From Streptomyces sp. Q6 (GTDB taxonomy: Bacteria > Actinomycetota > Actinomycetes > Streptomycetales > Streptomycetaceae): a stretch of DNA of 64,000 nucleotides. Made by a program: the position numbers and the translations under genes. Of this stretch, positions 52,018 to 60,860 are shown piece after piece (the stretch's first letter is position 1; each line of letters starts with the position of its first letter). The stretch lies in NCBI RefSeq assembly GCF_036967205.1, contig NZ_CP146022.1:7812001-7876000 (forward strand). Direction: 5' to 3'. Below the pieces are notes generated by a model. The model was given only the letters and a program-made list of their open reading frames with translations. It had not been told where the DNA came from and did not search any database.

Positions 52018-52782
52018 TCAGTCCCTCTTCCTGAAGACGAGTACCTCCGTCGAGGCGACACCCATGGGGGCCAGGAACCCGGCCTCCAGGTCGCAGTCGA
52101 GCGTCGCGAAGAGGTCCACGCACATCCGGCGGGGCACGGCGGCCGGATAGGAGTCGTGCCCGTCACCGCCGCGGGTCGCCCAGGCGCGCACCGCGGCCGG
52201 GTCCAGACAGCTCTCCGTCATCACGTCGAAGACGATCCGGCCCCCGGGGCGTGTCACGCGTGCCATCTCGAAGAAGTAGCGGGACGTCCCGAGGAACGTC
52301 AGCGTGTTGAAGACCTTGTGGGCCTGTACGAGGTCGACGCTCGCGTCGGGCGTCGGGGCGAGACTCCATCCGGCGACGGGCCGGGCGACCACCCCGAAGG
52401 TCTCCACCAGGTAGTCGGCCCAGGGAGCGGCCGTCTCATAGATCTCGTACCGGCTCGGCGAGCACTCCTTCAGGGTCTGCTCCAGATAGCGCCCGGAGCC
52501 GGGGCCGATCTCCAGGACGGTGCGCGGGTCGGCGGCGAAGACGCCGAGCGCGCCCAGTTCTTCGATGGTCGACCGGGTGGCGCCCGGCGTGCCGTTCATG
52601 ACCTCGTCGATGTAGTCGCCGACCGACAGTCCTGCCGCCCGCGCGGCCCGCATGGTCGCCTCGAACGGGATGAAGTCGTCGACCCCGCCCCGCGGGCGGG
52701 TGCTGCGGACGATGTCGAATCCGGTGCGTGCCAGGAGCCGTTTGGCCCCGGACTTCATGACGGACGTCGCTTTCCCTGGCAT
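52018..52782 (-). CDS. Class I SAM-dependent methyltransferase
   Basis: A 254-residue protein from ATG 52782, with GGGGGATT just upstream. An N-terminal helical lead (MKSGAKRLLARTGFDIVRS) precedes the Rossmann methyltransferase: VLEIGPGSGRYLEQTL (SAM motif I), YEIYETAAPWADYLVETFG, VDLVQAHKVFNTL and ARVTRPGGRIVFDVMTESC. The lead sequence resembles methyltransferases found in surface-sugar clusters, but none is next to it here. Substrate unknown. Confidence 0.85.
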   Translation of the reverse strand: MPGKATSVMKSGAKRLLARTGFDIVRSTRPRGGVDDFIPFEATMRAARAAGLSVGDYIDEVMNGTPGATRSTIEELGALGVFAADPRTVLEIGPGSGRYLEQTLKECSPSRYEIYETAAPWADYLVETFGVVARPVAGWSLAPTPDASVDLVQAHKVFNTLTFLGTSRYFFEMARVTRPGGRIVFDVMTESCLDPAAVRAWATRGGDGHDSYPAAVPRRMCVDLFATLDCDLEAGFLAPMGVASTEVLVFRKRD

Positions 52783-53283
52783 GTGGAATCCCCCCTGGCA
52801 CGGTGCTCGCGCAGAACCCGCGCCCGGCATAGACGTGAGGCATCGGTCGGCGTGATGCGTGAACGGGCGGGCGGCCGCGTCGGACGGACGGGCCCGGCCC
52901 GTGATCGGCTCCGACTCAGACGGTGAGTGGTGGTCGGGCCGGGGTCGCGGCTGTGCGAACGACCGTGCTGAAGCGGTCGGTTCGGGCTGCCCGCCCTGGG
53001 CGGGGGCCTGGTCTCCTGGACCGTATGTCGCCGGCGGTCAGTACCGGCGAGGCGTCGGCGGAGCTCAACCGGCGCCGAAGCGGCAGCTGTCGGACAGCGT
53101 CGGCCGACGCCGGGCGGCACTCAGTGCCGCGGCGGTCCGGACCGGACGCAGGCGTCGTTCCCCCCATGGCCCCATCATGATGGGGTGTGCGGCGTCTTGT
53201 CTCACTATCGCCAAATAGAGGCAGGGCGCTCCGTTTGTCCAGCGCCGCTCACGCGGCGCCGGAACTTCACGACGTGACGGGTC
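52783..53283. other. Gene-free region (501 bp) with a perfect 16-bp palindrome
   Basis: No open frame here has believable composition, a ribosome site or homology that I can recognise. The clearest structure is CCCCATCATGATGGGG at 53170-53185, a perfect palindrome. It could be an operator or part of an unannotated small RNA gene. The gap holds the promoter of the methyltransferase (its right-to-left start is at 52782). Confidence 0.6.
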
Positions 53284-53961
53284 TCAGTGCTGTTGCGGCT
53301 TCTGCGGGGTCGCCTCACTGGGCCGTACGACGACGAACCCCTCGCCCTCCAGCATCAACTGCACGGCCTCGCCCGAACCGCCCCGGATCATCGAGCCGAG
53401 CGACTGTGAACGGTGCAGCGACGTACGGAGGTTGGCGGTCCAGCCGACGATCGCGTCGGTGTCCACGTACACCGGTTGCTGCGGCGACACGGGCAGCACC
53501 AGCGGATTGCCCTCGCAGACCAGACCCAGCTTGCCGTGCCCGGTGAACACGGAGTTGAACAGACCGCCGCCGCTGATGCCGGCGCCCTTCACGGTCTTGA
53601 TGTCGTACGAGAGTGTCGCGTCGAAGCACAGGACGTTGCGGCCGTTGACCGTGAACACGTCGCCGGGCTCGATGTCGACGACGAACACGTTCTGCGCCTC
53701 CTGCGCGAACCATGCCTCGCCCTGCCCGCGCACCTTCATCAGCGCGAGCCCCTCCCCGGTGACGGCACGCTTCAGCATGCCGCCGACCCCCTGCCCCTTC
53801 CGCTCGAACTGCAGATTCCCCCGGTAGGCGATCATCGCCCCCTGCCGCGCCAGCATCTCGCCGTCGATCACGTACCGGATCGACTTGGCGTTCTGCACGG
53901 ACATGCCCGGCGCCACGGCGGCCTGGACCATGAACTCACTCGCGAAAAGATCACCCTTCAT
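53284..53961 (-). CDS. AIM24 family protein
   Basis: A 225-residue beta-rich protein starting MKGDLFASEFMVQAAVAPGM at ATG 53961; TTG 53997 and ATG 53985 are longer in-frame options. Family stretches are MIAYRGNLQFERKGQGVGG, TGEGLALMKVRGQGEAWFAQ, VFTVNGRNVLCFDATLSYDI and GLVCEGNPLVLPV. AIM24 proteins, named for a yeast mitochondrial gene, are widespread TraT-fold-like proteins of uncertain function. Actinobacteria often carry two or three in tandem; only one is here. Confidence 0.92.
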   Translation of the reverse strand: MKGDLFASEFMVQAAVAPGMSVQNAKSIRYVIDGEMLARQGAMIAYRGNLQFERKGQGVGGMLKRAVTGEGLALMKVRGQGEAWFAQEAQNVFVVDIEPGDVFTVNGRNVLCFDATLSYDIKTVKGAGISGGGLFNSVFTGHGKLGLVCEGNPLVLPVSPQQPVYVDTDAIVGWTANLRTSLHRSQSLGSMIRGGSGEAVQLMLEGEGFVVVRPSEATPQKPQQH

Positions 53962-54019
53962 CCGGGCATCGTCGCCCGGAGCCATTCGTTCCGACAAGGT
54001 CCCGGCCCCGCCCGCGCAC

Positions 54020-54367
54020 TCAGGGGGCGGGCGCGACCTCGCCGCCGATCCCCGTCTCGTTGCCGTCGGCGTCGTGGAAGACCCACTTGCAGACGTTGTC
54101 GTGCCGCTCCACGTCCACGGGCCGCAGTCCGCGCTCCGCGATCCGCTCCACCTCGGACGCCGGATCGTCCAGCCAGATCATGCCCACGCCGCCCCCGGCG
54201 CGCGCCGCGTCCACGATGACGTACACGTACAGGTCCTCGGCCAGCCGCCACACGGCTTCGACGTCGTTGGGAAAGAACGCCGGCTCCTTGCCGAGCAGCC
54301 GGGTGTACCACTCCACGGCGCTCTTGTAGTCACGGACAGGGATCCCCGCGAAGACACCCACCGCCAT
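54020..54367 (-). CDS. VOC family protein
   Basis: A 115-residue glyoxalase/bleomycin-resistance-fold protein. ATG 54367 follows GGAGGAG. It begins VGVFAGIPVRDYKSAVEWYTRLLG, then LAEDLYVYVIVDAARAGGGVGMIWLDDP and VCKWVFHDADGNETGIGGE. A single VOC domain of this size dimerises to form the active site. Ligand unknown. It is 58 bases upstream of the AIM24 gene on the same strand. Confidence 0.88.
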   Translation of the reverse strand: MAVGVFAGIPVRDYKSAVEWYTRLLGKEPAFFPNDVEAVWRLAEDLYVYVIVDAARAGGGVGMIWLDDPASEVERIAERGLRPVDVERHDNVCKWVFHDADGNETGIGGEVAPAP

Positions 54368-54577
54368 GTCCCGCACTCCTCCCACGCGGGGCCGATCGAA
54401 TCCGACCCATCACAAGGCCAGACCGGCGGAGCCGCCGGAACTCATCGCACCCCACACCGAGGCCGTCCTGCGAACGGGCATCGGCCGCCCGGGGCGTGAT
54501 GTCGACGTCCGTCGTGTTTCGCCGTCCCGCGCGGGCTCGCGGTGTGGGCCGGTGCCGCGTTCACGGCGGCCGCCGCG

Positions 54578-55789
54578 TCACCGGCGCCGTGTGCCCGGCC
54601 CCTCTGACGGTTCCCGCTTCACGGCCTCCAGGACCACGAACTTCGGGTCGCTCGCGACCAGTTCACTGTTGCCGAACAGGCGCCGCAGCTTCAGGTGGTA
54701 GCCCAGGTGCCGGTTGCCGACCACCCACAGTTCGCCACCGGGCCGCAGCGCCTCGCGCGCCTGCGTGAACATGCGGAAGGCCGTCGCGTCCGTCGTCGTC
54801 TGATGGGTGTGGAACGGCGGATTGTTGAGCACCAGGTCCACGCTGTCCGGCGCGACCCCCGCGAGCCCGTCCCCGACGCGGAAGACCGCCTTGCCCGGCC
54901 GGTCGCCGAGGTTCTCCGCGTAGGTGGCCTCCGCCGACGCGACCGCCTGGAACGACTCGTCCGTGAACAGGACCTCCGCGTCCGGGTCGGTCAGCGCCGC
55001 GCTCGCCCCGACCACGCCGTTGCCGCAGCCCAGGTCGACGATGCGCGTGGCGCCGGTGCCGTGCGGCAGATGCCGCAGGAAGAAGCGGGTGCCGATGTCG
55101 AGGCGCTCCGCGCAGAAGACCCCCGCGTGATTGACGACGGTACGGCCCGCCAGCGCGCCGATGTCGTCCGGGAGCTCGTAGCGGTGCGGCCACGGGTTCG
55201 GGCCGGGCGTCAGCCGCGGGTCCGGCGTCGTGAAGATCAGCCGCGCCTTCTTCTCCGCGAGCGAGGTCCGGGTCGGACCGATGATCCGCTCGAAGAGGTT
55301 CAGCGTCGAGGTGTGGATCTCCTTCACCATGCCGGTGCCGATGACCACGGTGTCCTTGTGGACGGCGGGCCGCAGCCGGTGCAGCGCGTCCTCCAGGAGG
55401 GCCAGGCTCTTCGGGACCCGTACGAGAAGGACGTCGACGCGCTCGGGCGGGGTGTCCTGGGTGGTGAGGAGCCGGGCGCCCGTGCGCTCGTTCCGCTCCA
55501 GGTTCGCGGACGTCGCCCGCTGCCCGAGGTGCGAGTCGGAGATCAGCGTCGGAGCGCACGCGTCGCTCCCCGTGAGCGCCGTGCCCAGCGCGCCCCACCG
55601 GTCGCCGACGACCGCGACCGCGCCGGTCAGCTCGATCCCGGACTCCGCGAGGTGCTTGAGGAGATAGGCGTCCGCGGCGTCCCACGCGCGCAGCTGATCG
55701 CGGGGATCCTCCGGATAGCGGGTGAGGCCGACCTCCCCCCAGGGGGTGGTCAGACGGGGGGCCGGTGCGGGCTGCTCGGTGCGGTTCAT
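54578..55789 (-). CDS. rlmG: rRNA guanine-N2 methyltransferase, RlmG/RsmC type
   Basis: A 403-residue protein with an N-terminal degenerate methyltransferase-like domain (1-200) and a C-terminal catalytic domain. The latter has RIVDLGCGNGVVGASAAL (SAM motif I), VLFTDESFQAVASAEATY, and LVLNNPPFHTHQTTTDA with the NPPF motif of N2-guanine methyltransferases. VVGNRHLGYHLKLRRLFG is typical of RlmG (23S m2G1835). The tandem-domain layout and length fit RlmG better than RsmC; which rRNA is the target is not proven. Confidence 0.85.
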   Translation of the reverse strand: MNRTEQPAPAPRLTTPWGEVGLTRYPEDPRDQLRAWDAADAYLLKHLAESGIELTGAVAVVGDRWGALGTALTGSDACAPTLISDSHLGQRATSANLERNERTGARLLTTQDTPPERVDVLLVRVPKSLALLEDALHRLRPAVHKDTVVIGTGMVKEIHTSTLNLFERIIGPTRTSLAEKKARLIFTTPDPRLTPGPNPWPHRYELPDDIGALAGRTVVNHAGVFCAERLDIGTRFFLRHLPHGTGATRIVDLGCGNGVVGASAALTDPDAEVLFTDESFQAVASAEATYAENLGDRPGKAVFRVGDGLAGVAPDSVDLVLNNPPFHTHQTTTDATAFRMFTQAREALRPGGELWVVGNRHLGYHLKLRRLFGNSELVASDPKFVVLEAVKREPSEGPGTRRR

Positions 55790-55822
55790 CGTTCCGCAAG
55801 GCTAACCGAGCCGCTGCTCACA

Positions 55823-55857
55823 AGGGTGCGGCCGGGCTCGCGCACCGGCCGCACCCT
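55823..55857. terminator. Perfect 13-bp hairpin downstream of the TPR gene
   Basis: The arms AGGGTGCGGCCGG (55823-55835) and exact complement (55845-55857) have a 9-base loop. It lies 16 bases past the TPR gene stop and before the rlmG start, so it should end the TPR transcript. Confidence 0.75.
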
Positions 55858-55873
55858 GGATGGTCGGGGTTGT

Positions 55874-56221
55874 TCAGCTCTCCGGGAAGTCACCGGCGAA
55901 CGCCGCCGCCATCCGCAGATGCGGCGCCGCCTCGGCACCCCTGCCCTGCCGCTCCAGCGTCCGCCCGAGCATCAGCCGGGCGTAGTGCTCGACCGGGTCG
56001 CGCTCGACGATGGCGAGCAACTCGGCCTCGGCGCGGCGCAGTTGAGCCGAGTGGTAGTAGGAGCGGGCGAGCAGCAGCCGCGGACCGACCTGCTCCGGGA
56101 CCTCCTCGACGAGACCGTCGAGGATCCGCGCGGCGGTCGCGTACTCCTTCGCGTCGAAGAACATCTGCGCGCGCTCCCAGCGCTCCGCGGCCGTCCCGTG
56201 CGTGTAGTACTTCTGCTCCAT
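55874..56221 (-). CDS. Tetratricopeptide repeat protein
   Basis: A 115-residue helical protein. ATG 56221 follows GGAGGC. It begins MEQKYYTHGTAAERWERAQMFFDAKEYATAARILDGLV and carries about three TPR units (RLLLARSYYHSAQLRRAEAELL, ARLMLGRTLERQGRGAEAAPHL). It is a likely scaffold for protein contacts; partners unknown. Divergent from the formylglutamate amidohydrolase-like gene. Confidence 0.85.
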   Translation of the reverse strand: MEQKYYTHGTAAERWERAQMFFDAKEYATAARILDGLVEEVPEQVGPRLLLARSYYHSAQLRRAEAELLAIVERDPVEHYARLMLGRTLERQGRGAEAAPHLRMAAAFAGDFPES

Positions 56222-56376
56222 CGGTGGTGCCTCCTTCACGGCGGTCAACCGGGGAGGCCCATGGCATATTCCCCCGACACCGGGAGCGGCCGTCGGCGCC
56301 CCGGCGGGCCGAGCGCCGGTCCACGGACCGACACCACGGGTTCCACCCCGTGGGACGGCCGGGGGAGAGTAGGGGC

Positions 56377-57186
56377 ATGGACACGACGCCCAGCGCCCCA
56401 CCCGGTCACCGGCTCCTGCCCGGCGGGCCGGACTCACCCGTACTGCTCCACGTGCCGCACGGCGCACGCACGATCCCGCCGACCGTCCGCCGCGGCATCG
56501 TCGTCGACGACGCCGCGCTGGAGCGGGAACTGGACCTCATCACCGACGCCCGCACCCAGGACATCGCCGAACAGGCCGCCCGGGCCGCGTCCGTCACACC
56601 GTGGCGTTTCGTCAACGAACTGTCGCGGCTCGTCGTCGACCCCGAGCGGTTCCCCGACGAGCGGGAGGAGATGCGGGCCGTCGGCATGGGTGCCGTGTAC
56701 ACGCGGACCACGCGGCGCGCCCCGCTGCGCGCCGAACCGCCCGCCGACGAGGCGCACCTCATCGCCGCGTACTTCGACCCGTACGCCGAGGCCATGACAC
56801 GGGCCGTCGAGGACCGCATCGCCGCGACGGGCCGTGCCGTGATCATCGACGTGCACTCGTACCCCAGCCGCGCGCTCCCGTACGAACTCCACGGCGAGGA
56901 CCCCCGCCCGCCGGTCTGCCTCGGCACCGACCCCTTCCACACGCCCGACGCCCTGCTCACCGCGGCCCGCGAGGCGTTCGCGCCGCTCGGCGAGAGCGGC
57001 CTGAACACGCCGTTCGCCGGCACCTATGTGCCGCTGCGCCACTACGGCGAGGACGCCCGGGTCAGCGCCCTCATGCTGGAACTGCGCCGCGACGTCTACC
57101 TCGACGAACCGGTCACCCCCCACGACGGCCTCGCGAAGACCGCGGCCGCCCTCGCCGACCTGATCGACGCGGTGACCCATGGCTGA
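56377..57186 (+). CDS. N-formylglutamate amidohydrolase family protein
   Basis: A 269-residue protein from ATG 56377, with GGGGGAG about ten bases upstream. Family stretches are SPVLLHVPHGARTIPP, DLITDARTQDIAEQA, FVNELSRLVVDPERFPDEREEM, VIIDVHSYPSRALPYE and NTPFAGTYVPLRHY with LMLELRRDVYLDE. In the hut pathway the enzyme frees glutamate from N-formylglutamate, but no hut gene is present here, so the substrate could be another formyl or acyl amino acid. Its 3' end overlaps the flavoprotein gene by eight bases. Confidence 0.9.
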   Translation: MDTTPSAPPGHRLLPGGPDSPVLLHVPHGARTIPPTVRRGIVVDDAALERELDLITDARTQDIAEQAARAASVTPWRFVNELSRLVVDPERFPDEREEMRAVGMGAVYTRTTRRAPLRAEPPADEAHLIAAYFDPYAEAMTRAVEDRIAATGRAVIIDVHSYPSRALPYELHGEDPRPPVCLGTDPFHTPDALLTAAREAFAPLGESGLNTPFAGTYVPLRHYGEDARVSALMLELRRDVYLDEPVTPHDGLAKTAAALADLIDAVTHG

Positions 57187-57694
57187 GCCCGCCGCACCGA
57201 AGCCCTTCCTCTACGTCGTCGTGTGCGCGGCCGGGATCGCCGACGGCGTCGGCAAGCTCGTCGCCGACGCGCAGGACCACGGCTGGGAGGTCGGGGTGAT
57301 CGCGACGCCGACCGCCGCGCAGGGCGGCTTCTTCGACCTGGCCGCCGTGCAGACGCAGACCGGCCGCGTCGTGCGCTCGGCGTGGCGCACTCCTGCCGAC
57401 CCGCGCCCGTTCCCGCCCGCCGACGCGATCGTCGTCGCGCCCGCCACGTTCAACACGCTCAACAAATGGGCCGGCGGGATCGCCGACACCCTCGCCGTGG
57501 CGACGCTCTGCGAGGCGTACGGGGCGGGCGTCCCCGTCGTCGTACTGCCGCGCGTGAACGAGGAGTTGGCCCGCCACCCCGCCTACCGGGACAGTCTGCG
57601 ACGGCTGCGCGGGATGGGCGTGCGCTTCGCCGAGGGGGAGTTCCGCTGGGAGGCCGCGACGGACCTGCTCGCTCAGGGTCCGACAGACGGCTGA
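57179..57694 (+). CDS. Flavoprotein (Dfp/EpiD-like flavin-binding fold)
   Basis: A 171-residue protein with VVVCAAGIADGVGKLVADAQ at the N-terminus, IATPTAAQGGF, and DAIVVAPATFNTLNKWAGGIADTL. These are the flavin-binding motifs of PF02441 proteins such as phosphopantothenoylcysteine decarboxylase. Translational overlap with the formylglutamate amidohydrolase-like gene suggests a shared pathway. Without the PxMNxxMW substrate clamp it is not a typical PPC decarboxylase. Function unassigned. Confidence 0.87.
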   Translation: MAEPAAPKPFLYVVVCAAGIADGVGKLVADAQDHGWEVGVIATPTAAQGGFFDLAAVQTQTGRVVRSAWRTPADPRPFPPADAIVVAPATFNTLNKWAGGIADTLAVATLCEAYGAGVPVVVLPRVNEELARHPAYRDSLRRLRGMGVRFAEGEFRWEAATDLLAQGPTDG

Positions 57695-57766
57695 TAGGTT
57701 CCGCAGCCGTACGACACGGGGAACGGGGATCGCGGCGGCGGGCCACGGGGGAACGGGGGAGGGGAC

Positions 57767-58975
57767 GTGCCACAACGACGTCGTGTGCCGCGAAGACGCG
57801 CGGTCGTGCTCGGGGGTCTGGCCATGGCGCTCATCGCGGCAGTGGCCACCGTCATCGCGTCGAGCGGCGACGAGGGCGGCCATCTCGCCGCGAACCGGGC
57901 CCAGTTGAAGCGCGCGTGCGCGGGCATGCTGCCGTACGAGGAACTGCGCGGGCGCATACCCGACGCGGTCGCCGGACGCGTCGACCAGTACGGCACCGAG
58001 CTCGAACCGGACGAGCGGAGCCGCTCGGCGGCCCACTGCTCCGTCACGTGGCCGGGTCACGGATCGGTGCGGGTGACGGCCGTGCCGGTCCTGTCGTACC
58101 TCTCCGTCCCGGTCGAGGTGGAGGATCTCGCGCCGGGCGCGTACGGGCCCGAGCGCGAGGCGCCGGGACTCACCGGCGGCACACGGAAGCAGGGCGGCGC
58201 CTGGATCCTCGCCGAGTGCCCGAACGGCCTGCGCGGCCAGGTCCGGACGACCGGGCTCCTCCAGGTCGACGCCGTCGTCGACCTGCCGCACGCGGGAGCG
58301 GCCGCCGACTTCCGGACCGCCGTGCACCTCGCGAACGAGATCACCGCACGGCAGAAGTGCGGCGGTGCCCCGCTGAAGGAGCCCGCCGAGGTCGTGGACC
58401 CGTACGAGGCCCACGTCACCGAGGACTACAAGGTCACCTCCGTCGACGAGCCGGGGCGCGATCAGCCGAAGTGCCGCGGCCTCGGCGCGCGGACCGGCTT
58501 CCCCGGCCGGTGGACGGCGGGCGGCGACCTCCAGGACTCGCGCCTGCTGAGCGTGTGCACCGCCTACTCCGACACCGAGGCCCCCGAGGAGTGGGACGTC
58601 ACCGCGATCACCGCCGCGAGCTGGGCGGGCCCGGTCGGCGACGCCGCGTACGACCAGTACCGCAGTTCGGGCGACACCCCCGACTTCCAGGACGGCCGGC
58701 GCGCCAGGACCATCCCGCAGGAGGGCGGTGACGCCGTCCTCGATCTGTGGGCCCGCTCGCGGTGCGCGGCGGGACCCACCTACCACCGCGTCACGGCGGG
58801 TTTCGAGGTCGACGGCCACGGCTTCGACATCGAGGTGAGCAAGGCCCGGCGGGCCGCGCTCTCCGCCTCCGTACGGAAGGTGCTCGACGCCTACCTCGAC
58901 GACCCCGCCGCCTGGCCCCGGCTGCGGCACTGCCACGACACGACGGTGATCGGGGAGGTGGAGGAATGGCAGTGA
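57767..58975 (+). CDS. Membrane-anchored exoprotein, paralogue 1
   Basis: A 402-residue protein with GTG start. A basic N-terminus (MPQRRRVPRRR) and one helix (AVVLGGLAMALIAAVATVIA) leave the rest outside the cell. The exodomain seems to have two related halves. Each has an AC.G.L segment, later (A/S)HC, a W.LAECP-like strand and a Cys (ACAGMLPYEEL, AAHCSVTWPG, GAWILAECPNG; then KCRGLGARTG, CTAYSD). The stop overlaps the start of a paralogue. I do not recognise the family; similar Cys spacing suggests disulfides. Function unknown. Confidence 0.8.
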   Translation: MPQRRRVPRRRAVVLGGLAMALIAAVATVIASSGDEGGHLAANRAQLKRACAGMLPYEELRGRIPDAVAGRVDQYGTELEPDERSRSAAHCSVTWPGHGSVRVTAVPVLSYLSVPVEVEDLAPGAYGPEREAPGLTGGTRKQGGAWILAECPNGLRGQVRTTGLLQVDAVVDLPHAGAAADFRTAVHLANEITARQKCGGAPLKEPAEVVDPYEAHVTEDYKVTSVDEPGRDQPKCRGLGARTGFPGRWTAGGDLQDSRLLSVCTAYSDTEAPEEWDVTAITAASWAGPVGDAAYDQYRSSGDTPDFQDGRRARTIPQEGGDAVLDLWARSRCAAGPTYHRVTAGFEVDGHGFDIEVSKARRAALSASVRKVLDAYLDDPAAWPRLRHCHDTTVIGEVEEWQ

Positions 58976-60060
58976 CCAGGACGGTGCGCGTCGCGATCGG
59001 CGCGCCCCTGGCCGTCGTCGTGCTCGTCGCCGGATTCCTGCTGTTCCACGGCGACTTCCAGCGGTGGCGGGACGACGCCGCGCTCGACGAGGCCTGCGGC
59101 GGACTCCTCGACCGGGACGCCGTGCGCGACGTCCTCGGGTCGGGCGCGGTCGAGGTCGACGAGCGGGGCGGCGGCGTGGCCCACTGCCGGGTGGCCGTCC
59201 ACGGCAGCGCCGAGATCCTCGTCGAGGACACCACGCGGGCGGGCGGCTCGGAGACCGGCGGCTACTTCGGCCACGCGACGAGCTCCGTCCTGCCGGTGCC
59301 CGTCGGTCACGGTTGGTCCGGACTGTTCTGGACCGGTGCCCGCGATGCGCGACCCGGAGACGGACCTGCCGCGAGCGTCGAGGCGGGGGTCGCCCTCGTC
59401 CTGCCCTGCACCGGCGGGAGAAGCCTGTCGGTCACCGTCACCAGCACCCTCGACGGCACGCTCGACGACCCGGCGAACCGCCCCGCGTACGCCCGCATCG
59501 CCACCACCACGGCCGCCGAGGCCGCTCGGGCACGCGGCTGCGAAGCCGAACTCGGCGACCCCATCAGGTCGTTGGACCTTCCGGTGCTCGCGGACGACGA
59601 GTACGAGCCGCTGCGTACCGCCTCCGGAACGTGCGCCGGGGTCCCCGGCACCCGCACGCTGACCCGCGCGACCGAGACCGCCAGGAACGGCGCACCGTAC
59701 GAGGTGTGCAGGCTCACCGGCACCGGCACCGAAAGCACCGTCCTGACCGCCGACTACGGGGCGTACGCCCAGCGCCGGTACGCCGAGTACGAGCGGTCGT
59801 ACGACGACGAGGTTCCGGCGGCCGACCGGCCCGCGCATCTGCGCACCTCCGAGCGCGGCTCGACCTGGACGACCGCCGAGTGCCCCGACGGAACAGCCCT
59901 GTTCGAGCTGTCCTCGTTGGACGAACGCACCGCGAAGAAGCGGTCGCCGACCTCTGTGGAGCTGAGCGCGGAACGCGCCGCGCTCACCGCCTTCGCCGCC
60001 CGCTCGGCGAAGGCCCACGCCTGTGAACCCCCGCACGCACTCCCGGCCCCGAAGCGGTGA
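58966..60060 (+). CDS. Membrane-anchored exoprotein, paralogue 2
   Basis: A 364-residue protein. ATG 58966 follows GGGGAGG and overlaps the previous stop by ten bases. One N-terminal helix (IGAPLAVVVLVAGFLLF) precedes an exodomain with the same plan as the upstream gene: EACGGLLDRDAVRDVLG, VAHCRVAVHG, later GTCAGVPGTRTL, YEVCRLTGTG and STWTTAECPDGTALFEL. Sequence identity looks low but the Cys pattern and order match, so the two arose by tandem duplication. The stop overlaps the SGNH hydrolase GTG. Confidence 0.8.
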   Translation: MAVTRTVRVAIGAPLAVVVLVAGFLLFHGDFQRWRDDAALDEACGGLLDRDAVRDVLGSGAVEVDERGGGVAHCRVAVHGSAEILVEDTTRAGGSETGGYFGHATSSVLPVPVGHGWSGLFWTGARDARPGDGPAASVEAGVALVLPCTGGRSLSVTVTSTLDGTLDDPANRPAYARIATTTAAEAARARGCEAELGDPIRSLDLPVLADDEYEPLRTASGTCAGVPGTRTLTRATETARNGAPYEVCRLTGTGTESTVLTADYGAYAQRRYAEYERSYDDEVPAADRPAHLRTSERGSTWTTAECPDGTALFELSSLDERTAKKRSPTSVELSAERAALTAFAARSAKAHACEPPHALPAPKR

Positions 60061-60860
60061 ACGCCATGACGGACAGCGGCAGGTATCTGCGGTACGTCGC
60101 CCTCGGCGACAGCCAGACCGAGGGGGTCGGTGACGGCGACGACGCGACCGGGCTGCGCGGCTTCGCCGACCGGCTCGCCGAGCGTCTCGCGGTGGTGGAC
60201 CCGGACGTGCGCTACGCCAATGTGGCCGTGCGCGGCCGTCTCGCCGCCGGGGTGCACGCCGAGCAGCTCGGCCCCGCGCTCGCCCTGGAACCCGACCTGG
60301 TCACCGTCGTCGCGGGTGTCAACGACCTGATGCGGCCGTCCTTCGACGCCGCCGCCGTCGCGGGGCACCTGGAGGCGATGTACGCCCGACTCGGTACGGC
60401 GGGCGCCACCGTCGTGGGCGTGACGTTCCCGGACGTCGGCCGGCTCGTCCCCCTCGCCCGGCCGCTCGCGCGGCGCGTCGTCGACCTCAACTCCAGGATC
60501 CGCGCGGCCGCCCACCGGCACGGCGTCGTCCTCGTCGACACCGCCGACCACCCGGTCGTCACCGATCCGCGGCTGTGGTGCGCCGACCGGCTGCACGCCA
60601 GTCCGCTCGGCCACGACCGCATCGCCGCCGCGCTCGCGGACGCGCTCGGGCTGCCCGGGAGCGACGACAGCTGGACGCGCCCGCTGCCGCCGCCCGACAC
60701 ACCGGTGCCGCAGGGGCTGCGGAGGGTCGCGGCCGAGGCGCGCTGGGTCGGCACGTTCCTGGGGCCGTGGCTCGTGCGTCGGCTGCGAGGCCGCTCGTCC
60801 GGCGACGGCCGCACCGCCAAATGGCCGGAGCTGACCCCGGTCAGGCCCGGGGGAGCGTGA
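60057..60860 (+). CDS. SGNH/GDSL hydrolase
   Basis: A 267-residue esterase-fold protein. GTG 60057 overlaps the preceding stop; ATG 60066 is an alternative. Block I is [15 protein letters not shown] with the catalytic Ser in GDSQ. Block III is [11 protein letters not shown], and block V is [17 protein letters not shown] with the Asp-x-x-His dyad (DRLH). There is no signal peptide, so it is probably cytosolic. The C-terminus carries a basic extension. It overlaps the convergent lactate monooxygenase gene by 20 bases. Substrate unknown. Confidence 0.9.
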   Translation: MNAMTDSGRYLRYVALGDSQTEGVGDGDDATGLRGFADRLAERLAVVDPDVRYANVAVRGRLAAGVHAEQLGPALALEPDLVTVVAGVNDLMRPSFDAAAVAGHLEAMYARLGTAGATVVGVTFPDVGRLVPLARPLARRVVDLNSRIRAAAHRHGVVLVDTADHPVVTDPRLWCADRLHASPLGHDRIAAALADALGLPGSDDSWTRPLPPPDTPVPQGLRRVAAEARWVGTFLGPWLVRRLRGRSSGDGRTAKWPELTPVRPGGA

